Positions 1 through 7,576 are shown, counted from the first letter of the stretch. The stretch is 15,018 bases of DNA from JBGTKH01 sp041744735 (GCA_041744735.1 JBGTKH010000610.1:1-15018); one strand, 5' to 3'. Translations and numbers: made by a program. The notes: generated from the sequence alone by a model not told the origin.

Positions 1-1
1 C

Positions 2-142
2 CGCCAAGCCGCCATCTCGATCATCGCTACCAGCACCGACCCGCAACTGCACAAACGCCTGCAAGAACTCTCCCAACAAGCGACCGACCCCGAAGTCCTC
101 CGCCAAGTCCAAAAGGCGTTGCCCACAAACGTTCGGCGTTAG
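2..142 (+). CDS. C-terminal end of a HEAT-like repeat protein (5' end outside window)
   Basis: This is an open frame running in from the left edge and ending at TAG 140-142, giving 46 residues. The residues read as amphipathic helices: a stretch ending IIATSTDPQLHKRLQELS is followed by ATDPEVLRQVQKAL. The second phrase has the DPxVR-type look of a HEAT repeat helix, as found in scaffold or secreted repeat proteins. No start is visible and the rest of the protein lies outside the window, so function cannot be given. It converges on the minus-strand SH3 gene about 70 bases away. HEAT membership is an inference from two helices only. Confidence 0.5.
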   Translation, partial: RQAAISIIATSTDPQLHKRLQELSQQATDPEVLRQVQKALPTNVRR

Positions 143-211
143 GTTTTGCCATCGTTCCGGCCGAATACCAATCGCTGCGACGCAGTTCTGACGATCGCCC
201 GAAACCATTTA

Positions 212-1591
212 CTAACGGTGGCGATCCAACACGATAACGCGTTCGGCGGTTAGATGAGGAGTTTGGAGCTTTTCGATGTAGCCGCGTTGGCCGCGGATGC
301 CGACTTCTTGGCGCAGGTAGCGATGAAGATTTAAGCCCGGCGCGGGGGAGATGTAGTGCAGCACTTTGCCGTCGTCATTCAGTAGCGCGTATAGGGGCGC
401 GGTGCGGTTCTGAGAATGCACGGGCATGAGCCAGCCGCTGCCGTCGTACTTCGGATCGATGGTGTCGTCTGGTTCTCCGTTGCTTGGCCCGGTGCCGGCG
501 ACCTTGCCTTTCGGCACGTCCGTGTTCGCTGTGCCCATGTCATCTATGGCACCATCCGAAGCGCGAACCAGCGACGACTCGTTCTGCGCAGTACGGTCAG
601 AGGGAGCGACGTCGTCGCTACGAAGCTGCAGGTTCTCAAAGTCGCGGACTCTGTCCAGCAGCAACCGTGCTCGGCCACGTTCAGTTGATGACTTGCCGGC
701 TTCGACCAACGTTTCGGTCTGTTTTCGTAGCGTCGTCAGTTGCCAAGTCTGCGGGTCGCGAGCCACCATCAGCGACAACTCGATGTCGACCTTGCTGAGT
801 TGCGTATCGAAATCGTCGACACCGGTTTCGGTCGGCAAACTCGTCGACTCACGCACCGTTGCGGCGGCGCTGCTGGTCGGCGCAGTCGCATTGGCATTTT
901 TGGACGTCGGCGTAGTTCGCTTCGTCGCAGTTTTGCTCGTTCCTCGCGCGACAAAGCCGTCGCTGCTTTCGCTGGCGCCGCCTGTCTGCGCGTCGGCTGG
1001 CTTTTGAAAATCGACGCGGCGAGTCTGGCCGTCGCGAATGACGTCTAGGGGTCTCTCCGCCAGCAAGTCCGCGACCTCTTCCAGCGGCTGACGGTTCACA
1101 TCGCGGGCACGCACCCAGCGGAACTCGCCCGCAGGCGGCGCGACTTTGTAATAGGTTTCGACCGCATCGTTGTCGGTCGCCGCGAAGCGCTTCACGCCGA
1201 GCACCTCGACCAACTCACCTTCCTCCAGCCGTACTTGCCAACGCAGTTCCCGCACGTCGCCGACGCGCGAGCCGATCCACGCGGCGACGTCGATGCCGGC
1301 GACTTCAGCGATACCCTCGTTGTTGGTCATCCGCAATTGCCCGGCCGCCACCCAACTGAAGCTGCCCGCCGGAGGCCGCACGGCCAACCAGCCGCCGGGA
1401 TCGTGGCGGTACACTTCCAATTTGCTACCCCGTTCCAAGCGGTCGGTGGCATAGAAATCGGTGCCCGGCCCGCCGTGTACCGCGGCGCTGTCTGCGTCGA
1501 TGTAGCCGACGTAGGGAAACGATTCTTCGGCAGTAGCGATGCTGGCACAGCACGCACAAAACGCCATGTAGAGACCGACCGACCAGCGCAT
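212..1591 (-). CDS. Secreted SH3-domain (SH3b-like) protein
   Basis: The product is 459 residues from ATG 1591. Residues 1-21 form a signal peptide (MRWSVGLYMAFCACCASIATA). Two SH3b-like units follow, at about 27-88 and 100-165. Each ends in a matching phrase (RPPAGSFSWVAAGQL, then APPAGEFRWVRARDV). A Ser/Thr/Ala-rich linker spans about 205-250 and a charged helical segment about 260-325. A third compact beta-rich unit, about 390-455, starts GSGWLMPVHS. The frame stays open for 54 more codons upstream, but that part runs into a palindromic repeat and would bury the signal peptide, so the inner ATG is preferred; GGGGATT precedes it. SH3b domains often bind cell-wall or surface ligands, so an envelope or periplasmic role is inferred. 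It lies downstream of the FIST gene on the same strand, but the 232-base gap suggests its own promoter. Confidence 0.75.
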   Translation of the reverse strand: MRWSVGLYMAFCACCASIATAEESFPYVGYIDADSAAVHGGPGTDFYATDRLERGSKLEVYRHDPGGWLAVRPPAGSFSWVAAGQLRMTNNEGIAEVAGIDVAAWIGSRVGDVRELRWQVRLEEGELVEVLGVKRFAATDNDAVETYYKVAPPAGEFRWVRARDVNRQPLEEVADLLAERPLDVIRDGQTRRVDFQKPADAQTGGASESSDGFVARGTSKTATKRTTPTSKNANATAPTSSAAATVRESTSLPTETGVDDFDTQLSKVDIELSLMVARDPQTWQLTTLRKQTETLVEAGKSSTERGRARLLLDRVRDFENLQLRSDDVAPSDRTAQNESSLVRASDGAIDDMGTANTDVPKGKVAGTGPSNGEPDDTIDPKYDGSGWLMPVHSQNRTAPLYALLNDDGKVLHYISPAPGLNLHRYLRQEVGIRGQRGYIEKLQTPHLTAERVIVLDRHR

Positions 1592-1640
1592 GACAGAATC
1601 CCCGCAGAATTGCGTGATTGATGAGATGATAGACCGCGGC

Positions 1641-1669
1641 CTTGTAGCCGAAAGCGCGAGGCGATTCAA
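1641..1669 (-). promoter_or_regulatory. Possible sigma-70-like promoter for the SH3-protein gene
   Basis: On the minus strand, TTGAAT (1669-1664) is followed after 17 bases by TACAAG (1646-1641). This would start transcription about 40 bases before the chosen ATG. Each box matches the consensus at four of six positions. Planctomycete promoters are not reliably predicted by eye, so this is only a candidate. Confidence 0.25.
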
Positions 1670-1703
1670 GGTCAGGATGAGAGTGATTTGACGCGAGAAC
1701 TTC

Positions 1704-1796
1704 GTAGCTGCGTTCGCCAGAACGCGGAGTTCGCCAGAACGCGGGGTTCGCAAGAACGCGGAGTTCGGCGGCCCGCGTTCTGGCGAACGCAGCTAC
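1704..1796. repeat. Palindromic repeat with 24-bp perfect arms enclosing 17-bp tandem units
   Basis: The arms 1704-1727 and 1773-1796 are perfect reverse complements over 24 bases (outer end GTAGCTGCGTTC). Starting inside the left arm are three 17-base tandem units, at 1711-1727, 1728-1744 and 1745-1761, with a broken fourth from 1762. Units 1 and 2 differ at one base and unit 3 differs slightly more. Each unit holds the imperfect palindrome GTTCGCCAGAAC. The element lies between the FIST gene and the SH3 gene and codes for nothing visible. It looks like a REP- or MITE-type intergenic repeat. It could also fold as a terminator-like RNA hairpin after the FIST gene, but no T-run follows. Confidence 0.8.
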
Positions 1797-1823
1797 ATTT
1801 AATTTTGGCGCAGCCGCGCCAAC

Positions 1824-3026
1824 CTACTGAATACTCTCAAACAGTGCCACGCTCGCCGTAAAGCCGTGCATGAAATTCTGGCCGCCGATGGGGCCGAGTT
1901 CGCCGGCGGCGAAGAAGCCGGCCAGCGGGATGTCACCCAGTGCTTGCTGCAGCGCTCGGGCATCGTGATCCGGTTGGCTGAACAGCCGCGTGCCTCGTCC
2001 GTTGCAGGTGAACATCAGCGCGGCGCTGGGTGAAGCCTGCGGGTTTTTTTTCAGTTGGGCGAGGAGTTGTCGCAAGTCTTCGTCGGCCGTCTGCTGGTCG
2101 CGAATGTGGAATTGCACCGTCTGGCCCGCGCGCACGTAGTCGCCGATGGCAATCGCGCCGCTGTCGGGATCGATGCCCATCACGTTGCGCACGAGAAAGT
2201 CACCTTGCTGAAACCGCTCTTGATATTCGCTGACTACGCGGCCGACGTGCAGCCCGCGTTGCACAAGCTGCTGTTCGCGCGTGGGGAGCGTGTCGTAAAT
2301 TTCCTTCAGTTGCAACAGCGCCGGCTTGCCGCCCAGTTCGTGAATCACGTTGCGTTCCGCTTTGGTGATGACGAGGTGTTTGCCGATCGGCCGGCAGCCT
2401 TGCGACACGAGCGTTCGCACGCGCACACCGCCGTGCAGCAGCAGCGCCACGGCTCCCTCCTTGTGTGCGCGAGGACCGAGCAGTAGTTGATTTTCGCCGG
2501 GAGCCGAACCGCCGCTGGCCATGCCGCCGATTACCGGCACGCCGGGCTGGTCTTCGTTCAGCCGCTGCAGCAGCAGATCGGCCGGAAAACTGAACGGTTC
2601 GCCAAGCATCAGCAGCGACGAACCGGCCGGCCATTCCGGCGGCAAATCGTCCGGCCAGCCGACGATCACGCCCCCTTCCGGCGATCGCTCGAACATTAAA
2701 TGCATCGGTCGCACAGTCACGCCCGGCAGACTGGCCAGCCACAACGACATCGCCGGTTCACTTTCGATTTCGCGCCCCGTGCCGACAATCGCTTCGCCCG
2801 TGCAGCCCATCAGCCGCTCGGTCCCCAGCCGCTCGCAAACCTGCGCGGCGATGCGATCGAAGTCGGGACCGTGATGGTGCGACACGAACAACATCGCCAA
2901 ATCCGGCGTCGCGCCCAGTTGCGTGGCCGCGCGGCGGCAAACTTCGCCGATGGCCTCGACGGTGATGGGATGAGTCGAAAGTGCGGATGCAAATACAAGT
3001 TGGCCGGTAGCGCTGGAAGTCGTCAT
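1824..3026 (-). CDS. FIST-domain signal-sensing protein (FIST_N + FIST_C)
   Basis: The product is 400 residues from ATG 3026, with AGGG a few bases upstream as a weak ribosome site. No signal peptide or membrane segment is seen, so it is probably cytoplasmic. An N-terminal FIST-type region covers about 10-220, with MGCTGEAIVG at 73-82 and VIGGMASGG at 165-173. A C-terminal FIST region covers about 230-398 and ends with the characteristic phrase AGFFAAGELGPIGGQNF (369-385) then MHGFTASVALF. FIST domains are predicted small-ligand sensors, possibly for amino acids, usually coupled to signalling proteins. Here the protein stands alone with no kinase or cyclase domain, so its partner is unknown. 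Length and both motif blocks fit the stand-alone FIST family well. Confidence 0.88.
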   Translation of the reverse strand: MTTSSATGQLVFASALSTHPITVEAIGEVCRRAATQLGATPDLAMLFVSHHHGPDFDRIAAQVCERLGTERLMGCTGEAIVGTGREIESEPAMSLWLASLPGVTVRPMHLMFERSPEGGVIVGWPDDLPPEWPAGSSLLMLGEPFSFPADLLLQRLNEDQPGVPVIGGMASGGSAPGENQLLLGPRAHKEGAVALLLHGGVRVRTLVSQGCRPIGKHLVITKAERNVIHELGGKPALLQLKEIYDTLPTREQQLVQRGLHVGRVVSEYQERFQQGDFLVRNVMGIDPDSGAIAIGDYVRAGQTVQFHIRDQQTADEDLRQLLAQLKKNPQASPSAALMFTCNGRGTRLFSQPDHDARALQQALGDIPLAGFFAAGELGPIGGQNFMHGFTASVALFESIQ

Positions 3027-3136
3027 GAAGCACCCTCGCGATGTGTTCGTGCTCAGATGGCGCTCATGATACAGTTTTGTTACAGTGGCATCTATGGCCC
3101 GATTCGGACGAGCGTTGTAGTATGTTGACGTAGAAG

Positions 3137-3201
3137 GCTGTAGGATGGACGCCCTCGTCCGTCCTGTGCTCTCGGACGGACGAAGGCGTCCGTCCTACAG
3201 C
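3137..3201. repeat. Long-stem intergenic palindrome (28-bp arms)
   Basis: The left arm 3137-3164 pairs with the right arm 3174-3201 with two mismatches, leaving a 9-base loop. The arms carry CTGTAGGAYGGACGCC at the outer end. It lies in the divergent space between the FIST gene (minus) and the double-peptidase gene (plus), and ends 40 bases before the latter's ATG. It could therefore be in that gene's 5' untranslated region. Its sequence is unrelated to the repeat at 1704-1796. I read it as a dispersed intergenic repeat, though a regulatory hairpin is possible. Confidence 0.75.
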
Positions 3202-3241
3202 TAGATGTGCATCGACAACTTGCCTATTCAAACACTCACCG

Positions 3242-4678
3242 ATGAAATCATTTGTTACTGCTTTGCTCTTCGGCACTGGTTTGTTGATTGCCGGCTGGCT
3301 GTCACTGTCCCGCGGGGCCGCTCGGACGGAAGCGGGATACGCCAGTGTGTTGATCGACGGCGTGCCTCACGTCCCACAAAAGCCGGACTTCTGCGGCGAA
3401 GCGTGCGCCGAGATGTATCTGAAACGGCTCGGCCGGCCGATCGATCAAGACGATGTGTTCAATCAATCGGGGCTCGATCCGGCACTCGGCCGCGGCTGTT
3501 ATACTCGCGAGTTGGCGGCAGCACTTACGCGAATCGGCTTTCGGACCGGCCCGGTGTGGTATCGTGTCGCCGCCGACAACGCAAACGAGCAACTCGCAGG
3601 AGCATTCCAATCGCTGCACGCGGATTTAGCGGAAGGCGTTCCGTCGATCGTGTGCATGCATTACGACGAGCAACCCGAAACAACCGAACACTTCCGGCTG
3701 ATTCTGGGTTACGACGCGGACACCGACGAGGTGATCTATCACGAGCCGGCGGTTGATAACGGCGCTTATCTGCGGATGAAACGCGAGCGGATGTTGGAAC
3801 TGTGGCCGCTAAAGTACGACCCGCGGAGTTGGAGTTTAATCCGGTTGCGGCTCGAGCCGGGACAATTGATCGATGTGCCGCAAACCGCTGGCTTCACCAA
3901 CGCCGATTACGCTCAGCACATTCTGAAGCTCAAGAAAAAACTGCCCACCGACGACTTTCATATCGTGCTGCAGCGGCCGTTCGTGGTGGTCGGCGACGAA
4001 TCGGCGGAAGTCGTCCGCCAACGAGCGACCAACACGGTCAAGTGGGCCGTCGATCGGATCAAGCGAGATTACTTCAGCAAAGACCCCGACCAGATCATCG
4101 ACATCTGGCTGTTCAAAGACAAAGTGAGCTACGAGACGCACACGGAGCAATTATTCGGCAGCAAACCGCACACGCCGTTCGGTTATTACTCGTCGCAGCA
4201 TCGTGCGCTGGTCATGAACATCAGCACCGGCGGCGGGACGCTGGTGCACGAGATCGTGCATCCGTTCATGGCCGCGAATTTTCCCGGCTGCCCGTCGTGG
4301 TTCAACGAGGGATTGGCGTCGCTGTACGAACAATGCCGCGACGTGAATGGCCACATCTGGGGCAGCACCAACTGGCGGCTGCGCGGCTTGCAGGGGGCGA
4401 TCGGCGATGGCAACGTGCCGTCGTTCAAAACCCTGTGCAGCACGACCACTCGCGAGTTCTACCACGAAGACCCCGGCACCAATTACGCGCAGGCCCGCTA
4501 CCTGTGCTACTACCTCCAAGAGCACGGCCTGCTAGTAAAATACTTCCACGAATTCCGCCGCGCCGCCAACGACGACCCCACCGGCTACGAAACCCTGGTC
4601 CGCGTGCTGGGCGAAGAGGATATGGACGCCTTTCAAGAAAAGTGGCAGCAGTATGTGATGAAGCTGCGGTTTCCATAG
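3242..4678 (+). CDS. Secreted double-peptidase protein: C39-like cysteine peptidase domain plus gluzincin metallopeptidase domain
   Basis: The product is 478 residues. Residues 1-27 form a signal peptide or membrane anchor (hydrophobic core LLFGTGLLIAGWLSL). A papain-like C39-type domain covers about 36-205. It has Q47 and C51 in VPQKPDFCGEAC, H150 in EHFRLILGYD, and YHEPA (167-170 region) where the family usually shows an Asp-containing NDP-like turn. A metallopeptidase domain covers about 235-470. It has HEIVH at 336-340 and WFNEGLASLYE from 353, so H336, H340 and probably E356 would bind zinc and E337 would be catalytic, as in gluzincins. The two domains suggest an exported protein that degrades or processes peptides. 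Because the third C39 residue is changed, that domain may bind peptides rather than cut them. The gene appears monocistronic: a hairpin repeat lies on each side. Confidence 0.82.
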   Translation: MKSFVTALLFGTGLLIAGWLSLSRGAARTEAGYASVLIDGVPHVPQKPDFCGEACAEMYLKRLGRPIDQDDVFNQSGLDPALGRGCYTRELAAALTRIGFRTGPVWYRVAADNANEQLAGAFQSLHADLAEGVPSIVCMHYDEQPETTEHFRLILGYDADTDEVIYHEPAVDNGAYLRMKRERMLELWPLKYDPRSWSLIRLRLEPGQLIDVPQTAGFTNADYAQHILKLKKKLPTDDFHIVLQRPFVVVGDESAEVVRQRATNTVKWAVDRIKRDYFSKDPDQIIDIWLFKDKVSYETHTEQLFGSKPHTPFGYYSSQHRALVMNISTGGGTLVHEIVHPFMAANFPGCPSWFNEGLASLYEQCRDVNGHIWGSTNWRLRGLQGAIGDGNVPSFKTLCSTTTREFYHEDPGTNYAQARYLCYYLQEHGLLVKYFHEFRRAANDDPTGYETLVRVLGEEDMDAFQEKWQQYVMKLRFP

Positions 4679-4684
4679 CGCTGT

Positions 4685-4779
4685 GGGTCGGGGTTACGAT
4701 TTTCCGTTTTGTCGGGGATTGCGTTTTCAAAACCGCAAAATCCTCAACCCGACAAAACTGAAAATCGTAGCCCCGACCC
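4685..4779. repeat. Hairpin repeat after the double-peptidase gene (32-bp arms with inner hairpin)
   Basis: The arms 4685-4716 and 4748-4779 pair over 32 bases with two mismatches, beginning GGGTCGGGG. The middle continues the fold: GGATT (4716-4720) pairs with AATCC (4739-4743), and GCGTTTTCAAAACCGC forms a tip. The whole 95-base segment is close to one long palindrome. It begins six bases after the stop codon, so it may act as a rho-independent-like end for that transcript, although no terminal T-run is present. Its size and symmetry equally suggest a non-autonomous MITE-like element. Confidence 0.75.
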
Positions 4780-4859
4780 CGTGCGCCCAACAGCCGGTCT
4801 CCATCACCCAGCCCTGTCTCTACGGACAGGAATCTGCGAGCCGCGGACAGACTCGCGTC

Positions 4860-4986
4860 GTGCTTCGTCAAAGTTAAAAAGTGGGGTAAGCATCCTGCTT
4901 GCCATTCCTATTTCGTCCCAGAAACGCAAGCTGGAAGCTTACGCCACGAAGTAGGCCAATACTAAGACTAAGCTTTGACAAAGCAC
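4860..4986. repeat. Nested inverted-repeat element upstream of glnS
   Basis: The outer arms are 4860-4873 (GTGCTTCGTCAAAG) and 4973-4986, 14 bases with one mismatch. The inner arms are 4881-4902 (GTGGGGTAAGCATCC...) and 4926-4947, 22 bases with three mismatches. The centre is about 23 bases and non-coding. The nested arms with drifted sequence look like an old MITE-type insertion in the glnS upstream space. It is unrelated in sequence to its neighbours at 4685-4779 and 5084-5128. Confidence 0.65.
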
Positions 4987-5083
4987 TGCCCTCAACCCTC
5001 AACTCTCATCCCTCTTCCCAACCGTGTTCCCAGTTTCCGCATCGACTGGTAAAATCTCTCACCAGTCACAACGATATTGACTC

Positions 5084-5128
5084 GTAGCGGAATTCGTGAG
5101 AATTCCGAAGTTTCACAACTTCGGCTAC
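5084..5128. repeat. Two-hairpin cloverleaf palindrome in the glnS leader
   Basis: GTAGC (5084-5088) pairs with GCTAC (5124-5128). Between them sit two back-to-back hairpins: GGAATTC/GAATTCC (5089-5106, loop GTGA), then CGAAGT/ACTTCG (5106-5123). Overall this is a 45-base three-way junction ending 46 bases before the glnS ATG. It is probably a dispersed intergenic repeat. If transcribed it would also be a structured part of the glnS leader RNA. It is too short, and lacks the conserved elements, to be a T-box. Confidence 0.65.
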
Positions 5129-5162
5129 GGTCTTGAAACTGCCCTCTAAAATCATCGCCAGC

Positions 5163-5166
5163 GGAG
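5163..5166 (+). promoter_or_regulatory. glnS ribosome binding site deciding the start
   Basis: GGAG at 5163-5166 lies eight bases before ATG 5175. This supports that ATG over one 42 bases upstream at 5133, which has no such site in front of it. Confidence 0.6.
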
Positions 5167-5174
5167 CCGCGAAC

Positions 5175-6881
5175 ATGTCCACTGCCGAACCCACACGTGC
5201 CCGCGACTTTATCCGCGACATGATCGACGGCGATCTGCAGACCAATAAGTACGACGGCCGAGTCCACACGCGGTTTCCGCCCGAGCCGAACGGCTATCTG
5301 CACATCGGGCACGCTAAGTCGATCTGTTTGAATTTCGGCATCGCGGCCGATTACGGCGGGTTGTGCAATCTGCGGTTCGACGACACGAATCCGACCAAGG
5401 AGGAAGAGGAATACGTCCAGTCGATCATGCAGGACGTGCGCTGGTTGGGATTCGACTGGGAGGACCGGCTGTTCTATGCTTCGGACTATTTCGAGCAGCT
5501 TTACCAATGGGCCGTGCAGATGATCAAGGATGGCAAGGCGTACGTCTGCGATCTGTCGGCCGACGAAGTCCGCGAGCATCGCGGCACGCTCACCGAACCC
5601 GGCAAGCACAGCCCATATCGCAATCGCAGCGTCCAGGAAAGCCTGGATCTGTTCGATCGGATGCGGAAGGGCGAATTCCCCGACGGCACGCGCACGCTGC
5701 GGGCCAAGGTCGACATGGCCTCGCCCAACGTCAACATGCGCGACCCGGTGATGTACCGCATCCTGCACGCCACACATCATCGTAGCGGCGACAAATGGTG
5801 CATCTATCCGACCTACGACTACACACACGGCCAATCGGATTCGCTGGAACGGATCACGCACTCGATCTGCACGCTGGAGTTCGAAAACCACCGGCCGTTG
5901 TACGACTGGTACATTCGCGAGCTGGGCATCTACGCACCGCAGCAAATCGAATTCGCGCGGCTGAACCTCACGTACACGGTGATGAGCAAGCGGCGGCTGT
6001 TGCTGCTGGTCGAAGAAGGGCACGTGCATGGCTGGGACGACCCGCGGATGCCCACCATCGCCGGCATGAGGCGCCGCGGCTACACACCCGCCGCGATCCG
6101 TAACTTCTGCGCCCGCATCGGCGTGACCAAATACAACAGCGTCACCGACGTGGCCCTGCTCCAGCACTGCGTGCGCGAGGACTTGAACAAGCACGCCCTG
6201 CGCGTGATGGCCGTACTGAACCCGCTGCGCGTGCTCATCGAAAACTATCCCGAAGGGCAAGTGGAAGAGTTGGACGCGGTGAACAATCCCGAAGACCCCA
6301 GCGCGGGCACTCGCAAAGTGCCCTTCTCGCGCGAGCTGTTCATCGAACGCGACGACTTCCGCGAAGAGACGTCCAAACAGTTCTACCGCCTAACCCCCGG
6401 CCGCGAAGTGCGGCTGCGCTATGCCTACTTCCTGAAATGCGAAAGCGTCATCAAGGACGAGAGCACCGGCGAAGTGACCGAGCTGCGCTGCACCTACGAT
6501 CCCGCCACCCGCGGCGGCAGCGCTCCCGACGGCCGCAAAGTAAAATCCACAATCCACTGGGTCTCCGCCGCCCAATCGCTGCCCGCCGAAGTCCGCCTGT
6601 ACGATCACCTGTTCACCAAGCCCGACCCCGACGACGCCCCCGCAGGCCAAGACTGGAAGAGCAACCTGAACCCCAACTCCCTGCTAACCCTGACCCTCTC
6701 CCGAGTCGAACCCACCCTAGCCACCGCCCAGAGCGGCACCCGCTACCAATTCGAACGCCAAGGCTATTTCTGCGTCGACCCCGACACCACCCCCACCCAC
6801 CTAATCTTCAACCGCACCGTCACCCTGCGCGACGAACTGGCTAAGATCGAGAAGGGCAAAGGTGATAAACTTAAGGGATGA
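5175..6881 (+). CDS. glnS: Glutaminyl-tRNA synthetase
   Basis: The product is 568 residues from ATG 5175, close to the usual length for bacterial GlnRS (about 550). It charges tRNA-Gln with glutamine in the cytoplasm. It is a class I synthetase: the HIGH signature is in PPEPNGYLHIGHAKS (H43-H46), followed by the FDDTNP substrate-binding phrase. The KMSKS-type loop reads VMSKRR at 269-274, and VEEGHVHGWDDPRMPT follows it, as in GlnRS and GluRS relatives. The last about 200 residues (from ALRVMAVLNPLRV) form the beta-barrel anticodon-binding region. Presence of GlnRS means tRNA-Gln can be charged directly. An ATG 14 codons upstream is in frame but lacks a ribosome site. The segment 6726-6854 is repeated in decayed form at 7577-7705, beyond the following toxin-antitoxin pair. 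The last 9 codons (lysine-rich) are not part of that duplication. Confidence 0.96.
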   Translation: MSTAEPTRARDFIRDMIDGDLQTNKYDGRVHTRFPPEPNGYLHIGHAKSICLNFGIAADYGGLCNLRFDDTNPTKEEEEYVQSIMQDVRWLGFDWEDRLFYASDYFEQLYQWAVQMIKDGKAYVCDLSADEVREHRGTLTEPGKHSPYRNRSVQESLDLFDRMRKGEFPDGTRTLRAKVDMASPNVNMRDPVMYRILHATHHRSGDKWCIYPTYDYTHGQSDSLERITHSICTLEFENHRPLYDWYIRELGIYAPQQIEFARLNLTYTVMSKRRLLLLVEEGHVHGWDDPRMPTIAGMRRRGYTPAAIRNFCARIGVTKYNSVTDVALLQHCVREDLNKHALRVMAVLNPLRVLIENYPEGQVEELDAVNNPEDPSAGTRKVPFSRELFIERDDFREETSKQFYRLTPGREVRLRYAYFLKCESVIKDESTGEVTELRCTYDPATRGGSAPDGRKVKSTIHWVSAAQSLPAEVRLYDHLFTKPDPDDAPAGQDWKSNLNPNSLLTLTLSRVEPTLATAQSGTRYQFERQGYFCVDPDTTPTHLIFNRTVTLRDELAKIEKGKGDKLKG

Positions 6882-6932
6882 CAGACGGCAGACGTTTTTG
6901 AGATCGGACGTAAACGGCAAGGAGTACCAGCG

Positions 6933-7229
6933 ATGGCGACCGGAGTTCAACTTGACGCGATGCTCGTGCGAACGCCCAACGTCTGCGGCGGCCGTCTGCG
7001 AATCGACGGCACGCGCATCACGGTGCTGCAAATCGTCACTCTGTACAAGCGCGGCGAAAGCCCGGAGGACATCGCCCAGAATTTCCCGCAACTCGCATTG
7101 AGCCAAGTGTACACGGCCTTGGCGTACTACCATGCGAACCAAGCGGCAGTGGAGCAAGAACTGGCTAGCGAGTCGGCGGACTACGATCGTTTGAAGCAGC
7201 AACACGCGCCGCCAGCGAGTCAACCGTGA
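6933..7229 (+). CDS. DUF433-family antitoxin
   Basis: The product is 98 residues with a strong AAGGAG site about 10 bases before ATG 6933. The core matches DUF433: GGRLRIDGTRITVLQIVTLY (20-39) followed by RGESPEDIAQNFPQLALSQVYTALAYY, which ends in a helix-turn-helix-like segment. The last 25 residues are charged and probably bind the toxin. DUF433 proteins are antitoxins of DUF5615 PIN-like toxins, and often repress their own operon. Here the stop TGA overlaps the toxin GTG by four bases, so the two are translationally coupled. The gene begins 51 bases after glnS, inside a segment bounded by the two glnS tails. Confidence 0.85.
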   Translation: MATGVQLDAMLVRTPNVCGGRLRIDGTRITVLQIVTLYKRGESPEDIAQNFPQLALSQVYTALAYYHANQAAVEQELASESADYDRLKQQHAPPASQP

Positions 7230-7576
7230 GCCAGATACGCCTGCTCGTGGACGAAGACGCACAGCATCGCGGCCTCGCGCCTGCTCTACGTGCCCGAGGC
7301 GTCGATGTCGTGACTGCGTTCGAGGCCGGATTGACCGGCGCGGCCGACGATGCCGTGTTGGCGTACGCAGCGCAGGGCGATCGCGCGGTGTACACATTAA
7401 ACGCCGGAGACTATTGCCGGCTTCACAGCCAATACCTGCGGCAAGCCATTGAGCATTCCGGTATCATCGTCGTTCCCAGACAACGTTGCTCCGTGGGTGA
7501 GCAATTGCGCCGCCTCTTTCGACTGATCAACACAAAGTCGGCCGAAGAGATGAAGAACCAGTTGGAGTTTCTCTGA
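7226..7576 (+). CDS. DUF5615-family PIN-like toxin
   Basis: The product is 116 residues from a GTG start overlapping the antitoxin stop. Residues 5-11 (RLLVDED) carry the acidic cluster D9/E10/D11 of PIN-like nucleases. Further acidic positions follow in GAADDAVLAYA and in LNAGDYCRLH. The length and the phrase SGIIVVPRQRCSVGEQLRRL fit DUF5615. These proteins are predicted ribonucleases kept inactive by DUF433 partners. The reading frame is intact and the acidic residues are present, so the toxin is probably functional. Its stop TGA is immediately followed, in the same frame, by the decayed glnS tail. Confidence 0.85.
   Translation: MSQIRLLVDEDAQHRGLAPALRARGVDVVTAFEAGLTGAADDAVLAYAAQGDRAVYTLNAGDYCRLHSQYLRQAIEHSGIIVVPRQRCSVGEQLRRLFRLINTKSAEEMKNQLEFL

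Larger units (their letters stand above)
4679..5174. other. 496-base gene-free stretch packed with hairpins
   Basis: There is no convincing gene here. The long minus-strand frame reaching in from inside glnS is a shadow of glnS. The stretch holds three repeat elements listed separately, plus two small hairpins: CCTGTC/GACAGG at 4812-4830 and GACTGGT/ACCAGTC at 5044-5050 with 5061-5067. The glnS promoter and leader must lie in this stretch, but I could not pick a credible promoter by eye. Confidence 0.6.

Noticed and set aside
193..226. GATCGCC/GGCGATC inverted repeat between converging genes as a terminator
   Set aside because: The stem is only 7 bases with a 20-base loop and lacks a T-run; it also spans the stop codon of the SH3 gene.
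1592..1753. 54-codon upstream extension of the SH3-protein frame
   Set aside because: It reads through the tandem palindrome, has no ribosome site and would hide a clear signal peptide beginning at 1591.
1711..1768. Tandem 17-base units resembling a tiny CRISPR array
   Set aside because: The units are directly adjacent with no spacers and belong to a larger palindrome; no cas genes are near.
5084..5128. T-box riboswitch before glnS
   Set aside because: The structure is far too short, no T-box consensus or antiterminator was seen, and the type is rare outside Gram-positive groups.
4992..6260. Long minus-strand frame of 422 codons opposite glnS
   Set aside because: It is the antisense shadow of glnS in GC-rich DNA; glnS on the plus strand has complete family motifs.
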